Source: Trichobilharzia regenti (lineage: Eukaryota; Platyhelminthes; Trematoda; Strigeidida; Schistosomatidae). Taken from it: 64,000 nucleotides of DNA. The position numbers were made by a program, and so were the translations under genes. The stretch lies in contig OX235270.1 in assembly GCA_944472135.2 (NCBI GenBank), positions 74,843,168 through 74,907,167 of the forward strand, in the 5' to 3' direction. The notes beneath the pieces are model-generated. The model was not told where the DNA came from, ran no database searches, and saw nothing but the letters and a program-made list of their open reading frames with translations. Shown here piece after piece: positions 12,601-24,937 of the stretch. Position 1 is the stretch's first letter, and each line of letters begins with the position of its first letter.

Positions 12601-15600
12601 GTGTCGAGAAGTTACATCACATCTATCGAGGTTATCTAGTCAGGTAGAAGCTTATACTGAGTCATCGTCTGAAATGATAATCAGTAGTTTCCGTTAGGGA
12701 TGTCGACTCTCTCCATTTCTGTTAAATTTCACCTAGGGTGTACTAATGGGCGTGACTCTAGTCGACTTTTTTGTCTCGTAAACTTGTAGTACGCGGAAGA
12801 TGAGATCCTTCTAGAGAAAAACGCTGACGAAATCCAGAGTCTTCTAAACTTTTTGAGTAGAAATCTTGGTATGTTTGGCATGTAATTCACCGCTGTCAAA
12901 AGTAGGATGATGCTACAGAACTGGTCTACACCTACTTCTAGTTTGAACACAGTGAGTGAAATAGTTGAATGTATTGATCGCCTCACTTATTTCGGAAGTT
13001 ACATCAGTCCTGATGAACTGATTTCTGACGATATCTCATCATGAATTCAAAAGACTTTGTGTCAACTTGCATTGTCTCTCGTATAGATGTAATATGTGTC
13101 TATGAAACAAAGAAGGTGTGTACTACTCACCAGTTTGCTCTGCCCCTCTTCATGTGTGTGATATATGATCGTTGAAATTTGGAGACTTGAAAAGGCTGAT
13201 TGTATTACATGATCAATGTTTGTGTTTCATATGAAGTATTTAATGGTATGGTACGGTGAATAATCGTGAGGTTAGAAGTAACGTTGTAAAGTTCCATCGA
13301 TGGCTACAGGGCGTAGTAAGCGTACTAAGTCACTGCCTATCTCATCGAGCACTGTTAGGTGACCGTGGATTAAGTTGGAAGACAGTCAGAGGTTGTCAAA
13401 TCAATCGATGAAATCTTTGACTGTTGGTGTGAACCATGTAGAGAGGTGTACACTTTCTGCGTTGGGCCCCCGGAACTCTGGAGATTGCTTGCAGCATGAC
13501 TCAAAATCGTTCTGAAAGACGTGAATGTATCCACTGTTTATAAAAGAAGACCACCATTTGTATCTCCTATCCTTTACCGTCCACCCACACACTCTGTAAA
13601 AGTGAGATCTATAGCTAGTGATGTGTCCCAATTTCAAGTAAGTAGTGATTTGTACTTCGAATGTAATGGGATCAAAGGCGTGAAATCTCACTTTTGAAGC
13701 TCATCATATAATTTCTTAGATCTCCCAATCTTTAAAATGCATCCATAAGTGATTATTTCTGCTACTGTGAAGAGGCTGCTTGTACAAATGAAACCTTTTC
13801 TTCCACAGGTATGGATTATACGGTAATAAATAAGGCGCCGTTTAGGATTATAAACTGTTTTCCACTATGAGTACTTCGGAATGTTGTTTTTATACTTATT
13901 TTAGGTATAGTAGCAAGAATAAAATGTTTTATCCTTTCACGCAGTTGATGATCAGTAAAACAAGTAAGATTATTAGCTATGAAGTAAGAATTCAAATCAT
14001 ATTTTATAAATATCTATTTTTGTGTCATTATAGTCTTCATAGACCAACAGAATATAAGACATCTGGCTTATCCCAATCAGATATTCTTTAGTGAAGTGAA
14101 TCCTTGGGTTATTGCACAACTAAACACATAAATTGTATCTAAGTATTTAACAGTAACACAGAATTCAGTGGTCAAACTCTCCAAATTGTTATTTCTACAT
14201 TTCATTTGCATTTAATAATAATAATAATAATAGTATTATTTTGTTATCAATTATTAGCAAATATAATGAAACATTTGGACTATTTTCCACCAACTACACT
14301 ATTACTTTAGATATCTTCACAGTGAAGGTGTTGATGTCACTGGACTAATGGTCAGAATAGAAGAAGTGATAATTAAATCATTTCTTTGTGTTCTGCCACC
14401 AATCAATGTAGCTTGTCGTATGTTTCCTGCCAGTAAAGCAAGATGCTTTGAATTGTATGGTTTTGATATAATTATTGACGAAAATTTTAGACCCTGGTTA
14501 TTAGAGGTAGGTGTTGTTACTTTAGAGTATTTTCGGCTTATTTCTTAAAACGAATTCAAAGCAGTTTCTTATCATTTGTAGAGTGCTGAATTGCAGTGTA
14601 ATCCTAAACCTCTGTTAAAGTTTATTAATTAGTGTTCAAATATGTTGGTACAAAACTAAAACAGCCAGAGAAGTATCAAAACATAGGCCAAGAAGACACC
14701 ATTGTGTTCTTTTGTCTACAGTGCATACTGATGACCTCATGTTTCATGAAATGAGGGTAAACACATAGGCATTCAGCCCCTCAAACAGAATAGGGTAGTC
14801 TGCCGATTTTTGCTATTGTCTAAATATACGTACACTAAAATCCTTCTGGTCAGATTCCTTTGGTTATGTTATTAAGTCATTGACCGTAGAAACCATAGTC
14901 GTACGTCTTGGTGTTTGTATAAGATTCACAAATTCTAAAGACAGTTATTTGTTTATACATTTTCAGAAATTCATTATGTGTGCTAGTATTGATAGTAAAA
15001 TTCACAAGTGTATGCTGAACCCCTTCGATCAAAACTAGCTTTGTGTTTTCTCTTTCGCTTTACTAATTTTCATATTAATTTCTGAAATTTTTATTGACAT
15101 GTCACTGGTGTTACAGATTCATGCAAAGTGCTTCTGTGAAACTACTTATCTGTTAATCTTTAGAATGAGATAAAAGGTACAACCTGAAGAAGTGAATATA
15201 GAGCAAGTTATCACTTTCACTTATTTGGTCAGTATCATCTCAATCAAAGGTGGAGTGGATGATGATTTCAAAGACATGTAAGACAGGTAGAGAAAGACAA
15301 ACATCCATTAATAAGCATGAGATTCCTCTGCACTCGTCACAAAGCACAAAATCCGAATTTTCAACACTAATGTCAATTGACTGCTTCCACATGGCTCAGC
15401 GACTTGACACACGCATCAACAAAAGCATTTCCAGAAGGATTCAGAATTCTATCAACAGCTATCCTATTTTGCTTGATAATGAAGATCGGAGGAAATTATA
15501 CGAAAGGATAGTGGTCAGAAAGGCTGGGGGTAGCACGAATATGACTTACTGGAGCCCTTTGTTCCACTCGGAAACCAAGGAACGAATAACAATAATATCA

Positions 15601-18600
15601 TTATTATTATAATGAAAAGGGAGATATGTCGGGTTTGGAAGCCTTTTCTCTAAAGTCAAGTCAGGCAAACAAGTAGTATCGTAAGCCTTTATTTGGGAAA
15701 TTTCTGGCGTTACAAAAATAAGTTTTGCTTGTATGACACATAGCAACCCGACAATAATAACTGTTTGACGTCTTGAGTACTATTTTGGCTCATAATTGTG
15801 TCAGGATATTCATGATATGCTTCACATAGTTCTACACCTTTATGCTTCTCTACATATCAGGGGGCCATTTTACTTCATTCTTATTACACGTGTTTTGTTG
15901 ATTCAATGCATGACCTATCTGTCTGTCTGTCTGTCTCTTCTTTTTAGCTATATCACCCTTTAATACCTTAACCTTGTCCCACCCTATTAAGTGATTAATT
16001 GGTACAATAAGTACAGTTGTTTTCAATAACTCCTCCTTGATGGTCTTGATAGGCCATTAACGTTAACATGAAATAGCCAGCAAAGGAAAAATAAAATTTT
16101 ATCAGAAACTGTTTTATCGTAAGTAGAATGGAATAGAATTCACAGTTATGTGAACTTATGTAAATTTGCTTTAACCGCTAAACAGTTACTAATGTCTGCT
16201 GGTTTGAATTATTTAATTTGTAGGTCAATTTATCGCCTTCATTGGTTTGTGATTCACCTTTGGACTTCAAAGTTAAATCGCATATGTTAACAGACTTGTT
16301 CAATCTTGTTGGTATAACCTGTCATGATCCATCGCGGAAATCACGTGGAATGTGTAATGGATCTAATGTTACATCCAATGGAACGTCGTTTGTACCACCA
16401 GATCCATCAGCATACTTTGTTTCTGCTAGTGATCAATGTTTTCGAAATGCAAGCAAGTACAGTTACCCTAGTAGTCTTTCTAATTATTATTATCATAATC
16501 ATTATTACTAGTTTTACTAACGATATATTCTGTTCTAAAAGAGATAAACCCGTCTTTATCACTGAAATAGCGCCATTCAATTGTGCTGGTGATTCAGGCC
16601 GAATTGGTCCATTTAATGATCGACATTTCTGTCCTATCTATACACCATCCAAGCCTATCCAGAGCTCATTTCAATCACGAAAGGCAATACGAAACCAGTC
16701 AACTCTCTGAAAAGGCTGGTAATAACCAAGATCAAAGAAATTGTTTACGTAATTCTCCTTCTTTGTTAGAAATGAAGTGACCAGATGTTACTTACTGTAG
16801 CCTGCATTTATGGTATTGTATTGTTTGTACAGCGTTTTGAAGACTTAAATTTCCAAAGAACTAAAATTTCAGAATTAACAAAGTTGTACAGTTTTCATCT
16901 TTCACATTTCTATACATCTCTGATTGTGAACTTAAGAAAAGTTAAATTATTTATCTCAAGTATTAAAGCGCTTTCATGGCAGTGGATTGGGACTCCTACA
17001 TAAAATGAAGAAATAGTGCATCATTTGACATGTTATGCACTCAGAATGTATGCAATCTGAAAAAAAAACACACAGAGCATACACCTATGTTTGAAAACGT
17101 GTGGAAATCATTTATATTTAGAAATTAATTAGTTTTGAGGAATATTTTAACCATTTTTCGCAGAAACTTGAATTGTCTGTTCAGACTGCATGCTTACTTC
17201 CATAGAACTTATCTAACACAATATTTTATTACAAACACAGATATTTTGCTGTACATATGTCTAAAAGGACAATTATTTTAGATCTAGTAAGCATGCTAGT
17301 CTGAAAATTCAGTAACTCCCATGGATATGTTTTGTAATGACATCATTCAAGATGTTGAACTCCCCAATTTAAAAGAAGTCTGAGCCCAAAGAGATATTTC
17401 CAGCCAAAACAGGAAAGTACATGAAAAGTAACCTAAATGATGAATAATAAGCAAACAAGATGACTGAAATGATTCATTTAGCATGATTCGGTAAAAAGTA
17501 TTGTAGATTTCCAGCAAATTACTTTTGCCGCCCACATTACTTGACCCACAAACACCAACAGTGACTATTTCGGCTTAACATAATCATACTTTACTTGAAC
17601 TAGACGATCATCCATAAATGTATGCTGGTAGGGTAATGTAAGCAGGCAAACTGAGAGAATTTGAAAGAAAGAAAATAAGACTTTGAGGTTCTTAATTATT
17701 AAATGCAGCTTTCTGTTAATTGTATTGGCCGAAAATGTTTTTGACGAAACATGTGTTGTGCAGTTTTAACTATCATCTTCTGTTCTATCACTCACTATCC
17801 AGACTTCATTTCTGTGCTTACTGTTAAATACTGCTGACACATTTTGTCTTGGTGTTTGGCTTCTCAAAGACAGCAAATAATAGAGTAAAGAATGTATATA
17901 AACTGATAGAAACGATTTGTGGTAAAGAAGGGTAAGGAAAGCACTAAGATGACAATAAGTGGAGAATCAGCATACAGCCTTTATCTATTTTCTAAGGCTG
18001 ATATATAGTTTTATCTAATTTAAACAGCAAAAGGTGGCTGCATTTTATCGTTGGTGAGTGGAACCTGAAAAAATGAATGTCACTGAACTTTAATCCAGTG
18101 GTTTACTGGCAAAGTGATCACTTCCATACTCGACAGTTCAGAGACAGGCGCATCCCTGAGTCATGGAGACACGCCGTATAAAAATCATAAGCTAGAGTGG
18201 AACAGTATCCTTTCTATTATTTATGGCTTTCAATGATTTCATAAATAATGTGAATTCATTGCAACTGCTTTCTTTTTCAAATGCAGGTACTAAGACTCCA
18301 TCTCAAAGACAGAATGGCACCAACAGCCAGTCAGATAGAGGAGTTAATAATTTATATGGTATACCAATAAGTGGAATGATGCCAAAGGAAATTAACAAAA
18401 CACAAATGAATATCTTACGCCGACTAAGTGAGGAATCTGCCAGAGCTGGTGGCTGGATACGCTTGTATCCAAATCCAGTTGCTTGGGAGCAATATGCTCA
18501 CCTATTCCCATATGAGTCAAATAAACATAACAATGAATGCAATCGAATACACTATAACGAAATACTTTATACCTCAGTTGACCAGTACAATCAAAGCAGT

Positions 18601-21111
18601 GATAAAAGTTTAAATGATATAGGCAACAGTATACTAATGGATGCATATAATGCAGCTTATGCTTCATATATCCTTCAATCAGTCAGCTGGTCTACATCAG
18701 TACTAATAAATCAGTTAAAGACTACTGACAAACTTACTACAGGGGAAAATACAACAGATAACCTTAAGGACTTAATAGGCTCACTTAAAGTACCTGAAGA
18801 GTGTACCTATTTTCATCCAAACTATGCACCAGGTATAACTAATCTACATTGTTTATTTTCTCGGGGCATAACTCATAGACACAGTTTTTCTAATGATATA
18901 AAAGTTATTCAGAAGCCCACCATAATAACATCAGCTATTCATCAAAAACCCTTACCATTGCATAACGTGACACCATCACAACTGCATAATTATATCACTA
19001 ACTTTATTCACACTCCAACAAATGATGAATATGGATCATCTTTGCGAGACTGCAGGCGTGTCACCTTACTTTACTGTTATGTAATGAATCATATGCCATA
19101 TTTTCTACGTAAATTAGGTAGAAAGCCAAAAATTCTCCCTGGTGTATGCTTAACTCCAGGATGTTTACACAATCATGCCTCAAAAAACAACATATGTGGT
19201 ATATGGCAGATTTGTAAATCAGTAAATTCCACATATGAATCTCCATTAGATTCGAATACACCACACACTGCAAGTAACTGTCAGGATAACAATGTATCTA
19301 TCCCAGAACATATTTCAAACTCAGCTAATACAAATGAAAATAAGAAAGACTTACATAGTGAATCGTTACTAAAACCAACGAGGATCAAAAGTCAGCAACG
19401 TAACACTTCACGTAAACACAAGCATTCATTAGTAGTAAATAATGCTAGTAAATTGAGTCCAATACAAGCGAGACATGCATTTACGGCCTATCTTTCACGT
19501 ATTCAAAATAGGTTGGTCATTGAAGCTGACCAGTGTTCAGCAGCTACAAATCAATATCAAAACGATGATGAAGAAATAAAACTTCTAATAAAATTTTTAC
19601 ACACTGCCTCAGCCAATTTATCATCTTCACAGAATCCATTAAAAACTGATAATTTATATTCACAGGTTCAATCATCAGGCGGCAGAAATCAACGTGAAAG
19701 TAAACTAGAATTAGCTAGACTATTAAATGAATTTATTAATGTGTATCAGTATGAAACAGTTAACAATAAACAACTTGTTAGAAGTGGTAAAGTTACAAAC
19801 TGTATGAAAATATTGAATTCAACACAATTTTGGAGATTGATACGTGATTCAAATGAAAGTGATCTTGAAAGTTTACTCGCAGAATATACACGACTGAATA
19901 AATCTGTTGATGTATTTTTAGGTCGTCAAGATGATAAATCAAAGAAACGTCCACTTCCAAATTTAAATAATCAAAAGTTAAGGCCTTTTAAAACTGGTTC
20001 ATCGTCATCTGATAGTGGATTTCAATCGATAAACGAAGTGAATTCGTCACCTCCAGCAAAGAATGACAGTAATCCTATTGGAAAGCAACGCTTCCTAGAA
20101 CATTTGTCGAACAGTAAAATGCATAATCACTGTTCGGTAGACTCCTCACCTTCTTCATCATTTTTTTCTTCTCCTACCTCTTCTTCGATGTCTCTACCAA
20201 ACGAATCGTCATCTGAAGAAAAGGCGATTCACTCATCAAACAAGGATGTTGTTAACAGCAATAAAAACTATAAGCAGAAATTGTCAACCATGAATATAAA
20301 CTACTCAGATAAACCTGAATACTGTCAAAAATGCACTTTTATAAATCCGGTAAAATCTGCTATAAATTTATTGTCATGTGGAAAATGTATTTCAAGTGTT
20401 ACTAAAACATCTCAACAAAATGACATTTCACCTACAGAAGGTGATAAACGTAATGAAAATAAGGTAGACCCTAAAGATGATTCTCCTTTACATGCTGAAT
20501 TTTGTATGAGTAAAAAAGATAGATCTTGTCAAACAATAAAATCTTCCGGATCGCAAACAGCAAGAAGACCTCAAAGTAGTAATAAAAGTGTATCTAAGTT
20601 ACGCAAACCAATAAAAAAGGTGAACCGACGTAAAGTTCAACCATTAGTGTATTCAACACGCAACAACACTTCGTCATCATTGTCATTATCTTCATTCGGT
20701 AAACAAAACAACCGCATAAATACTCAGGATCAAAGACGTTTTAAATCCAACTGTGCTCTTCGATCAAATAAACTGGCGAACTCCCCGTCAAATAACCGTG
20801 TTCATGAAAAAAATAATTATAAACCAAGAAATAGTAACACAGTAAAAAAGTTGGCCTTAGTTCCAGGTATTAATCCACCAATTTGTAAGCCGGTATACAT
20901 GTTATCAGCAGATAAATCGTTATCATTCATACACCTACATGGACACAATAATTCTTGTGAAAACGACAGTGATAAATCTGATAGTAAAACAGATGGTGAA
21001 TATGTGTTATCCGATGTTTGTTTGAATAAAAACTGCCGGACCGACAAGTCTAAATTCAATCGTACAAGTCGGCGAATCTATCCATTATCTTCAGCTAGAA
21101 AAACGCATTAA
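8597..21111 (+). CDS. TTLL5-like: TTLL5-like tubulin polyglutamylase, multi-exon gene
   Basis: Adds glutamate side chains to tubulin tails by ATP-grasp chemistry; in animals TTLL5 acts at cilia, centrioles and flagella. Supported exons are 8597-9666, 14311-14506, 16224 to about 16456 or further, and 18287-21111. The core reads in order: IMWCGG near residue 85, NHFPRSYEITRKDRL near 177, KPIASSRGRG near 235 (ATP binding), FKFDVRLYV near 278, MHLTNYSVNK near 320, then ELYGFDIIIDENFRPWLLEV and NLSPSL across the exon 2/3 junction. These match TTLL5 rather than TTLL4 or TTL. An in-frame TGA at 8588 supports ATG 8597 as the start. Total length is about 1,450-1,500 residues, somewhat longer than human TTLL5 because of the long final exon. 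The exon 3 to last exon link is the uncertain part. Introns hold LINE debris. Confidence 0.88.
10738..10866 (-). mobile_element. 3' end fragment of an SR2-like RTE element in TTLL5 intron 1
   Basis: Minus-strand match to the last about 130 bp of the RTE ORF and its tail: an (ATT)n stretch, then a block equivalent to GCTGAAGCC.TATGTTCCACT in the sense strand. It is heavily 5' truncated, as is usual for LINE insertions. Confidence 0.75.
11330..13690 (+). mobile_element. Decayed SR3/Perere-3-like LINE in TTLL5 intron 1
   Basis: Collinear with the LINE at 1-2745 but badly degraded. A 5' UTR match lies at about 11330-11400 (CCTTGACGTAGTGGTC). Endonuclease pieces follow: RRLAGVSVAL at 11720, FIISAYASIDH near 11880, NFNAQARKL near 11975. 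RT C-terminal pieces are IDRLTYFGSYISPDEL near 12975-13025, the post-RT segment at 13150-13350, and an end near 13400-13560 (MKSLTVGVNHVERC). Stops and frameshifts occur throughout. Much of the central RT is missing or unrecognisable. This is an old insertion. Confidence 0.7.
14311..14506 (+). CDS. TTLL5-like: TTLL5-like exon 2: ATP-grasp C-terminal part
   Basis: Acceptor CTTTAG at 14305-14310, donor GTAGGT at 14507, 196 nt. It codes RYLHSEGVDVTGLMVRIEEV, then VACRMFPASKARC and FELYGFDIIIDENFRPWLLE. The last block carries the acidic residues that bind metal and ATP in TTL enzymes. It joins exon 1 in phase 2 and exon 3 in phase 0. Both junctions fall inside motifs conserved across the TTLL5 family, which makes the splice sites secure. 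Confidence 0.93.
15175..15612 (+). mobile_element. Internally deleted SR2-like RTE fragment in TTLL5 intron 2
   Basis: Traces of the RTE C-terminus in shifting frames: VITFTYLVSII near 15210, KIRIFNTNVN near 15350, HGSATWHT near 15390, then the 3' end at about 15545-15612 with AGCCC.TTGTTCCACT and (ATT)n. The 120-aa ORF lying across it (15250-15612) mixes these frames and is not a TTLL5 exon. Confidence 0.7.
15919..15937. repeat. (TGTC)n microsatellite
   Basis: About five tandem copies of a tetranucleotide in intron 2 of the TTLL5-like gene. Confidence 0.9.
16224..16456 (+). CDS. TTLL5-like: TTLL5-like exon 3 (3' end uncertain)
   Basis: Acceptor TTTGTAG ends at 16223. The exon opens with VNLSPSLVCDSPLDFKVKS, which completes the invariant LLEVNLSPSL of tubulin ligases across the junction with exon 2, then MLTDLFNLVGITCHDP, also TTLL5-like. 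After about residue PDPSAYFVSASDQCF similarity fades. The frame stays open to a TAG at 16509-16511. A possible donor GTACAG at 16457 with an acceptor TACTAG at 16506-16511 would continue the protein into an open frame from 16512 to 16707. Without a transcript the end cannot be fixed. Confidence 0.85.
16512..16710 (+). CDS. Possible additional TTLL5-like exon
   Basis: Open frame that begins FTNDIFCSKRDKPVFITEIA and ends in TGA at 16708. Splicing 16456 to 16512 keeps the frame. The last exon needs one base in front (phase 1). In this frame a donor after 16588 (G|GTGATT) would supply it, and in the neighbouring frame G|GTAATA near 16722 would. Neither is compelling. Alternatively the whole stretch is intron. 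Confidence 0.35.
16790..18286. other. TTLL5-like last intron, no element recognised
   Basis: AT-rich, without recognisable ORFs or repeats. It ends in a pyrimidine-rich tract and an AG acceptor at 18285-18286. Confidence 0.45.
18287..21111 (+). CDS. TTLL5-like: TTLL5-like last exon: long low-complexity C-terminal tail
   Basis: Codes about 941 residues to TAA 21109-21111. The ORF continues 64 nt upstream, but CTTTTTCAAATGCAG|GT is a good acceptor. Near the start, INKTQMNILRRLSEE and GGWIRLYPNPVAWEQY resemble the helical segment after the catalytic core of TTLL5 (a basic-rich stretch followed by an 'R..P....W..Y' block). A second block, ARHAFTAYLSRIQNRLV, lies near 19470. Residues from about 19950 on are Ser/Asn/Lys-rich and probably disordered. 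A Cys cluster, CQKCTFINPVKSAINLLSCG, at about 20325-20385 has four cysteines in a C-x2-C / C-x2-C pattern and could bind zinc. Codon use is strongly AT-biased like the other exons. The assignment to the same gene rests on orientation, phase and weak similarity. Confidence 0.8.
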
Positions 21112-21490
21112 AATGTGTCATAGGGCTTGAGGTTTGCACTTAGTGAAGAGTTCCTTCATTAGGTATATACGATGAAGGAAATCGTATATAAATTGCCTAC
21201 TTAAAATTTCCCGGAACATACAAATCTGTTTTCATAAAAACAATATGCCGTTGATATGTCTGATAATAAATGGCATAAAATGAACTGTATAAATTTTAAT
21301 TGCATGGAACCAAATGAGAATGTAAGCAAAGAATACGTTTTTATATTAAACAGTGGACTTTTATATTCAAGTAAATGATCAGTCGTTTAGAAAAGAAGTA
21401 TGGTGGCTGAAAAACATTTTGTTTTCTTTGTACTACCATTCTACATTTTAGTCAATTTAATATACTACTATCAAGTAGTCTGGTAAAATC

Positions 21491-21496
21491 AATAAA
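21491..21496 (+). promoter_or_regulatory. Probable polyadenylation signal of the TTLL5-like gene
   Basis: Canonical AATAAA 380 nt after the stop codon, the clearest one in the 3' flank. Another AATAAA sits near 21266. Use of either is inferred. Confidence 0.45.
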
Positions 21497-21519
21497 ATAA
21501 TCGGAGCTAGGAAGACTTC

Positions 21520-24415
21520 TTTAATTCTTCAGCTGAAATGAACATTCGTAACGGTTGTCGGCATCGTTGTAAACAATATAAACATCTTTAATATAAGAAT
21601 CATTAGCTACCGATCACAGCAGAAGTTTGAATCATCCCATTCGGAGATCCAAAACTAGTAAATAATTTGATAGATGACTTCTAAAGTGAGTATTTCTAAC
21701 TTTAAAATGTGTCAACATGCTAGCCTCATAAACTGAAAGTTCCACTTTCGCTTTATGAGTTGGTTATGAGCGCTCACTTACAAAAAGATAGCACGAAACA
21801 GTTGTCCAAGACTCCTTAATTTTCTACAGATTTCTAACTGATGTCTGTCAGGGAAAAAATCTAAGTCCAAATTAATCAAATACTCATAAAATCAACACTT
21901 GAGAACTTCAACTGAAAGTGTATGTATCAGTTATTAACTTTGTATGATCCATGCATTTTTTAAATACCTGATTAGTATTTCAGTATTTCAAAGCAGCTAA
22001 CTAACATACATGCGAGAAATCTTTGACAAGGAATTGCTTCTAGAAACAAAACAACTCGCTGATTTTGGTTGTGCATCGCATCACATTTAATTTTAAAGAA
22101 ATGGCCAAACTTTTGGTTTACATATTCCACACAATTAAAGTAAAATATTATGGGTGAATAACTGGATACTTACCTAGTCGTTAACTTAAAGGTTAAGCAA
22201 ATATCATGGACCAAGTTCGCTATATGTCCCCCAGATTGATGACTGAAGTGCACTTTATTTGCGTTTCAGGCATCTGGATGCAACTAGCAGAAATATGCTG
22301 CGGCTAGATTTGATGTTCATCAGTAAGACATAATCAGTAGTCGTTAATGAATGTATTGAACAAATTCCTAGTAAACAGTGGTAACGTCTCTGACATCAGT
22401 ATTGTGTTATAAGGGCTTAGTTCTCTCAGGAAGGGATACTTTGAAGGAAATCGTGGTTACGTGACATCGACGAGTATCAAGTAGCTGGGAAATTGATTTT
22501 CGTTGTACCAATCTGTTATGCCAAACCACTAAACACCTACTCACATCGACTTATCAAGACTTCTTAGAATGAAATAACTGAGATCGTCAGGATGATGAAA
22601 TAATTTAAAATCATTCATAATAACATAAGCGTATTCATTCTATGATATGACTGTAGGCAGAGTTTTCAGCTAAAGACTTTTACCGAAATTTGATGAATTC
22701 GTTAAGTCCTGCTTTATTAATATTTGTTGCTTGTCAGTTATTCCAGATGACAAATTCGTGATGAATACTTCCTAAAACTTAGTATTACAAAACCACTCTG
22801 CCAACTTCATGCTGGAGGTTTCCATGTCTGAGCCCAATACCAAATCAGACAACAGACTATACTAACCAAAAGTATCAGACCACACACATAGTATGTGTGT
22901 TGTGTTCTTAAGATATCCATATAAATCCTATATGTGATTATTTACTTAACTCAACGAGTTCAACATTATGTATCCATTATGTATCTAATAGTTGGCTAGC
23001 TCCAATGACATACTGTAGGAGGGATAATATTAAGCTATGATTAGAAAGAACACTCGTATTCTGAGTTGATGTTAACAAAGAAAGGTCACAATAATCACGT
23101 GCACATTTCTATAATCTCCCGTTAAGCAACTATTGACTACATTTAAAACGAAGTAAGAAATGAGCTTTACTAGATGCCTAGTTTCCTGCTATGTTATGAC
23201 GTCACAGTGTCGAATGAGCTTTCCTTAGCACCTTTGGTTTCGTTACAATTCCCTGGGTAGCGATCAGCGGTCTTATAGCTAGGTTGCTCGCGACAAGGTC
23301 AAATATACCTCAGAAATTAATACAACAGTGAACGTGACGTAGCTCGTTTGTTTCCTCTGCTACTGAAAGTGATATCAAGTAGTGACTGCTGCTTACACAG
23401 TAGGCTTACCTACTTCATTGCATTATTCTCTAACCATTTCGACTCTTTTCTTGACTTTCTCATTCGATCTCGTGTGTCACCTCTCGTGGTACCAGATTTG
23501 CGTTAAACTCAATAAATAAAAAGCAGAAAAAATCTTAATACTAGTTACAACTTGATATCATTTTTACTCAGTGATCTTAGAAACATGCTACCTATGTGGA
23601 TAATAAGTAATTGTACTCCACTTTTTCTGTTTCACTTGAACATCCTGGTAATTCATGGTGATATAATGTCATTCAGTGTGAAAGATGCACTTTGTATGCA
23701 AACAACAGTTGTGACTAATGTGACATTTTCCACACAAGCTATTCATGCAATTTATTGATCTCATTACCGATATACAGTTCGCATAGGAATGCAAAGTTGT
23801 CCTACAATCACATTTTTATTTGATGATCTTCGTATGCACAGTATATTTGATAATATTAGAGATTAATCTAATGACCGGGGGAGAAATTTTGGGTTATTTT
23901 CTGCACTTAGTCAACTTACGTTATCCTCCTTTCAGATGACTCATGCTTCAGTGAATCAAACAACTGTCTGAATCATATGACTCACACAACCAACACATTT
24001 GTTAGTCTATTTGTTTACACACATTAGCACGCACAGGTGTTTTGAACTACAATCCAGAAACTATTTACTCTCATACACCCCTCGAATTTATGCTTCAGTG
24101 TTATTTAAAAATACTATTGCTACCAATAAGAAATATCCCTACAGATATACTGAGATATAGCTCTAGAATCTGAAGAAGTTATCAAAAAGAATGTTTACTG
24201 TTCATTTACAAGGGTTTTGAAAAATTATAATGTGTATTTCTAAACGCTTATACATTTGATAAGACTTAAAACTTTCATTACCCGTATGAGCTAAACGTCT
24301 TAGATAAATTGTTAATATATGTGTAAAACTTGGCCACTGTGTTAATATGTAATTCCATATTAGTTTGTTTTTTAGCTATGCCTGACTTCCACAGTGTTTA
24401 AATTCCAATGGAGAA
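21520..24415. other. Gene-poor AT-rich region
   Basis: No host gene, RNA gene or known element recognised on either strand. The longest ORF (23552-23758, 68 aa) is hydrophobic but without family features. Ancient unrecognisable repeats may be present. Confidence 0.45.
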
Positions 24416-24419
24416 TTTA

Positions 24420-24937
24420 CAAACAAACTGAGGGAGTCGCCATACGGGTCACCAATATCCTCGATTGTTGCAGATATATTCATGAATAGGTGCAACACTT
24501 AACGACTGAAACGTTCAGCCCCATCCCAAAAGTATGATGGAGGTATGTAGATAACGCATTCACTGTACGTAGAAAACAGGATATGAACAGATTTTTCGAA
24601 CACATCATATCAAAGGTGGAGGCAATTCAGTTCACTGATGAATTGGAAAGTTAGGAAGGAGACCTTCCAATGTTAGATTGTAGAGTAAGAAGGAAAAAAG
24701 ATGAGGAGTTAAACACACTAGTGTTTACAGGAAACACACACATTCAAACCGATATTTGGATTTCCGACAATCTCATTATATGCCAGTAAAAATAGGATTG
24801 GTGAAATGTTTAAGTGATAGAGCACAGAATTAAGTAATACCAAGGAACATTTAAGACAGGCAGTAAGGCATACAAGAGAAGCTCTGAAGTTTAATAATTG
24901 CCCTGATAAATTAATCAGGAAGTATGTAGGTGATAGG
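24420..24937 (+). mobile_element. Decayed Penelope-like element (lineage 2), left half: RT
   Basis: Traces in shifting frames: YKQTEGVA, then YGSPISSIVADIFMNRCN (motif B region) and RYVDNAFTV (motif C; the second D of YVDD is N). Later come LPMLDCRVRRKKDEELNTLV and a 'TG.TH.QTD' segment, then SDRAQN-like and LIRKYVGDR. The order is the palm and thumb of PLE reverse transcriptases. The 'thumb' wording differs from the PLEs at 31652 and 58227, so this is a separate lineage. The element is split by the RTE insertion at 24938 and resumes at 28863. Confidence 0.75.
24931..24937 (+). repeat. Target-site duplication TGATAGG, left copy
   Basis: Identical to 28863-28869 across the RTE insertion. Joining the two flanks restores a continuous PLE coding frame. 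Confidence 0.8.

Noticed and set aside
15250..15612. A 120-aa ORF as an exon of the TTLL5-like gene
   Set aside because: Reading neighbouring frames shows RTE C-terminal motifs and the RTE 3' end with (ATT)n; exon 2 and exon 3 join perfectly without it.
17347..17535. 62-aa minus-strand ORF in the TTLL5-like last intron
   Set aside because: No family features and no conserved context.
20817..21059. Minus-strand 80-aa ORF, and the other minus-strand ORFs across 18392-21059
   Set aside because: Shadows of the TTLL5-like last exon.
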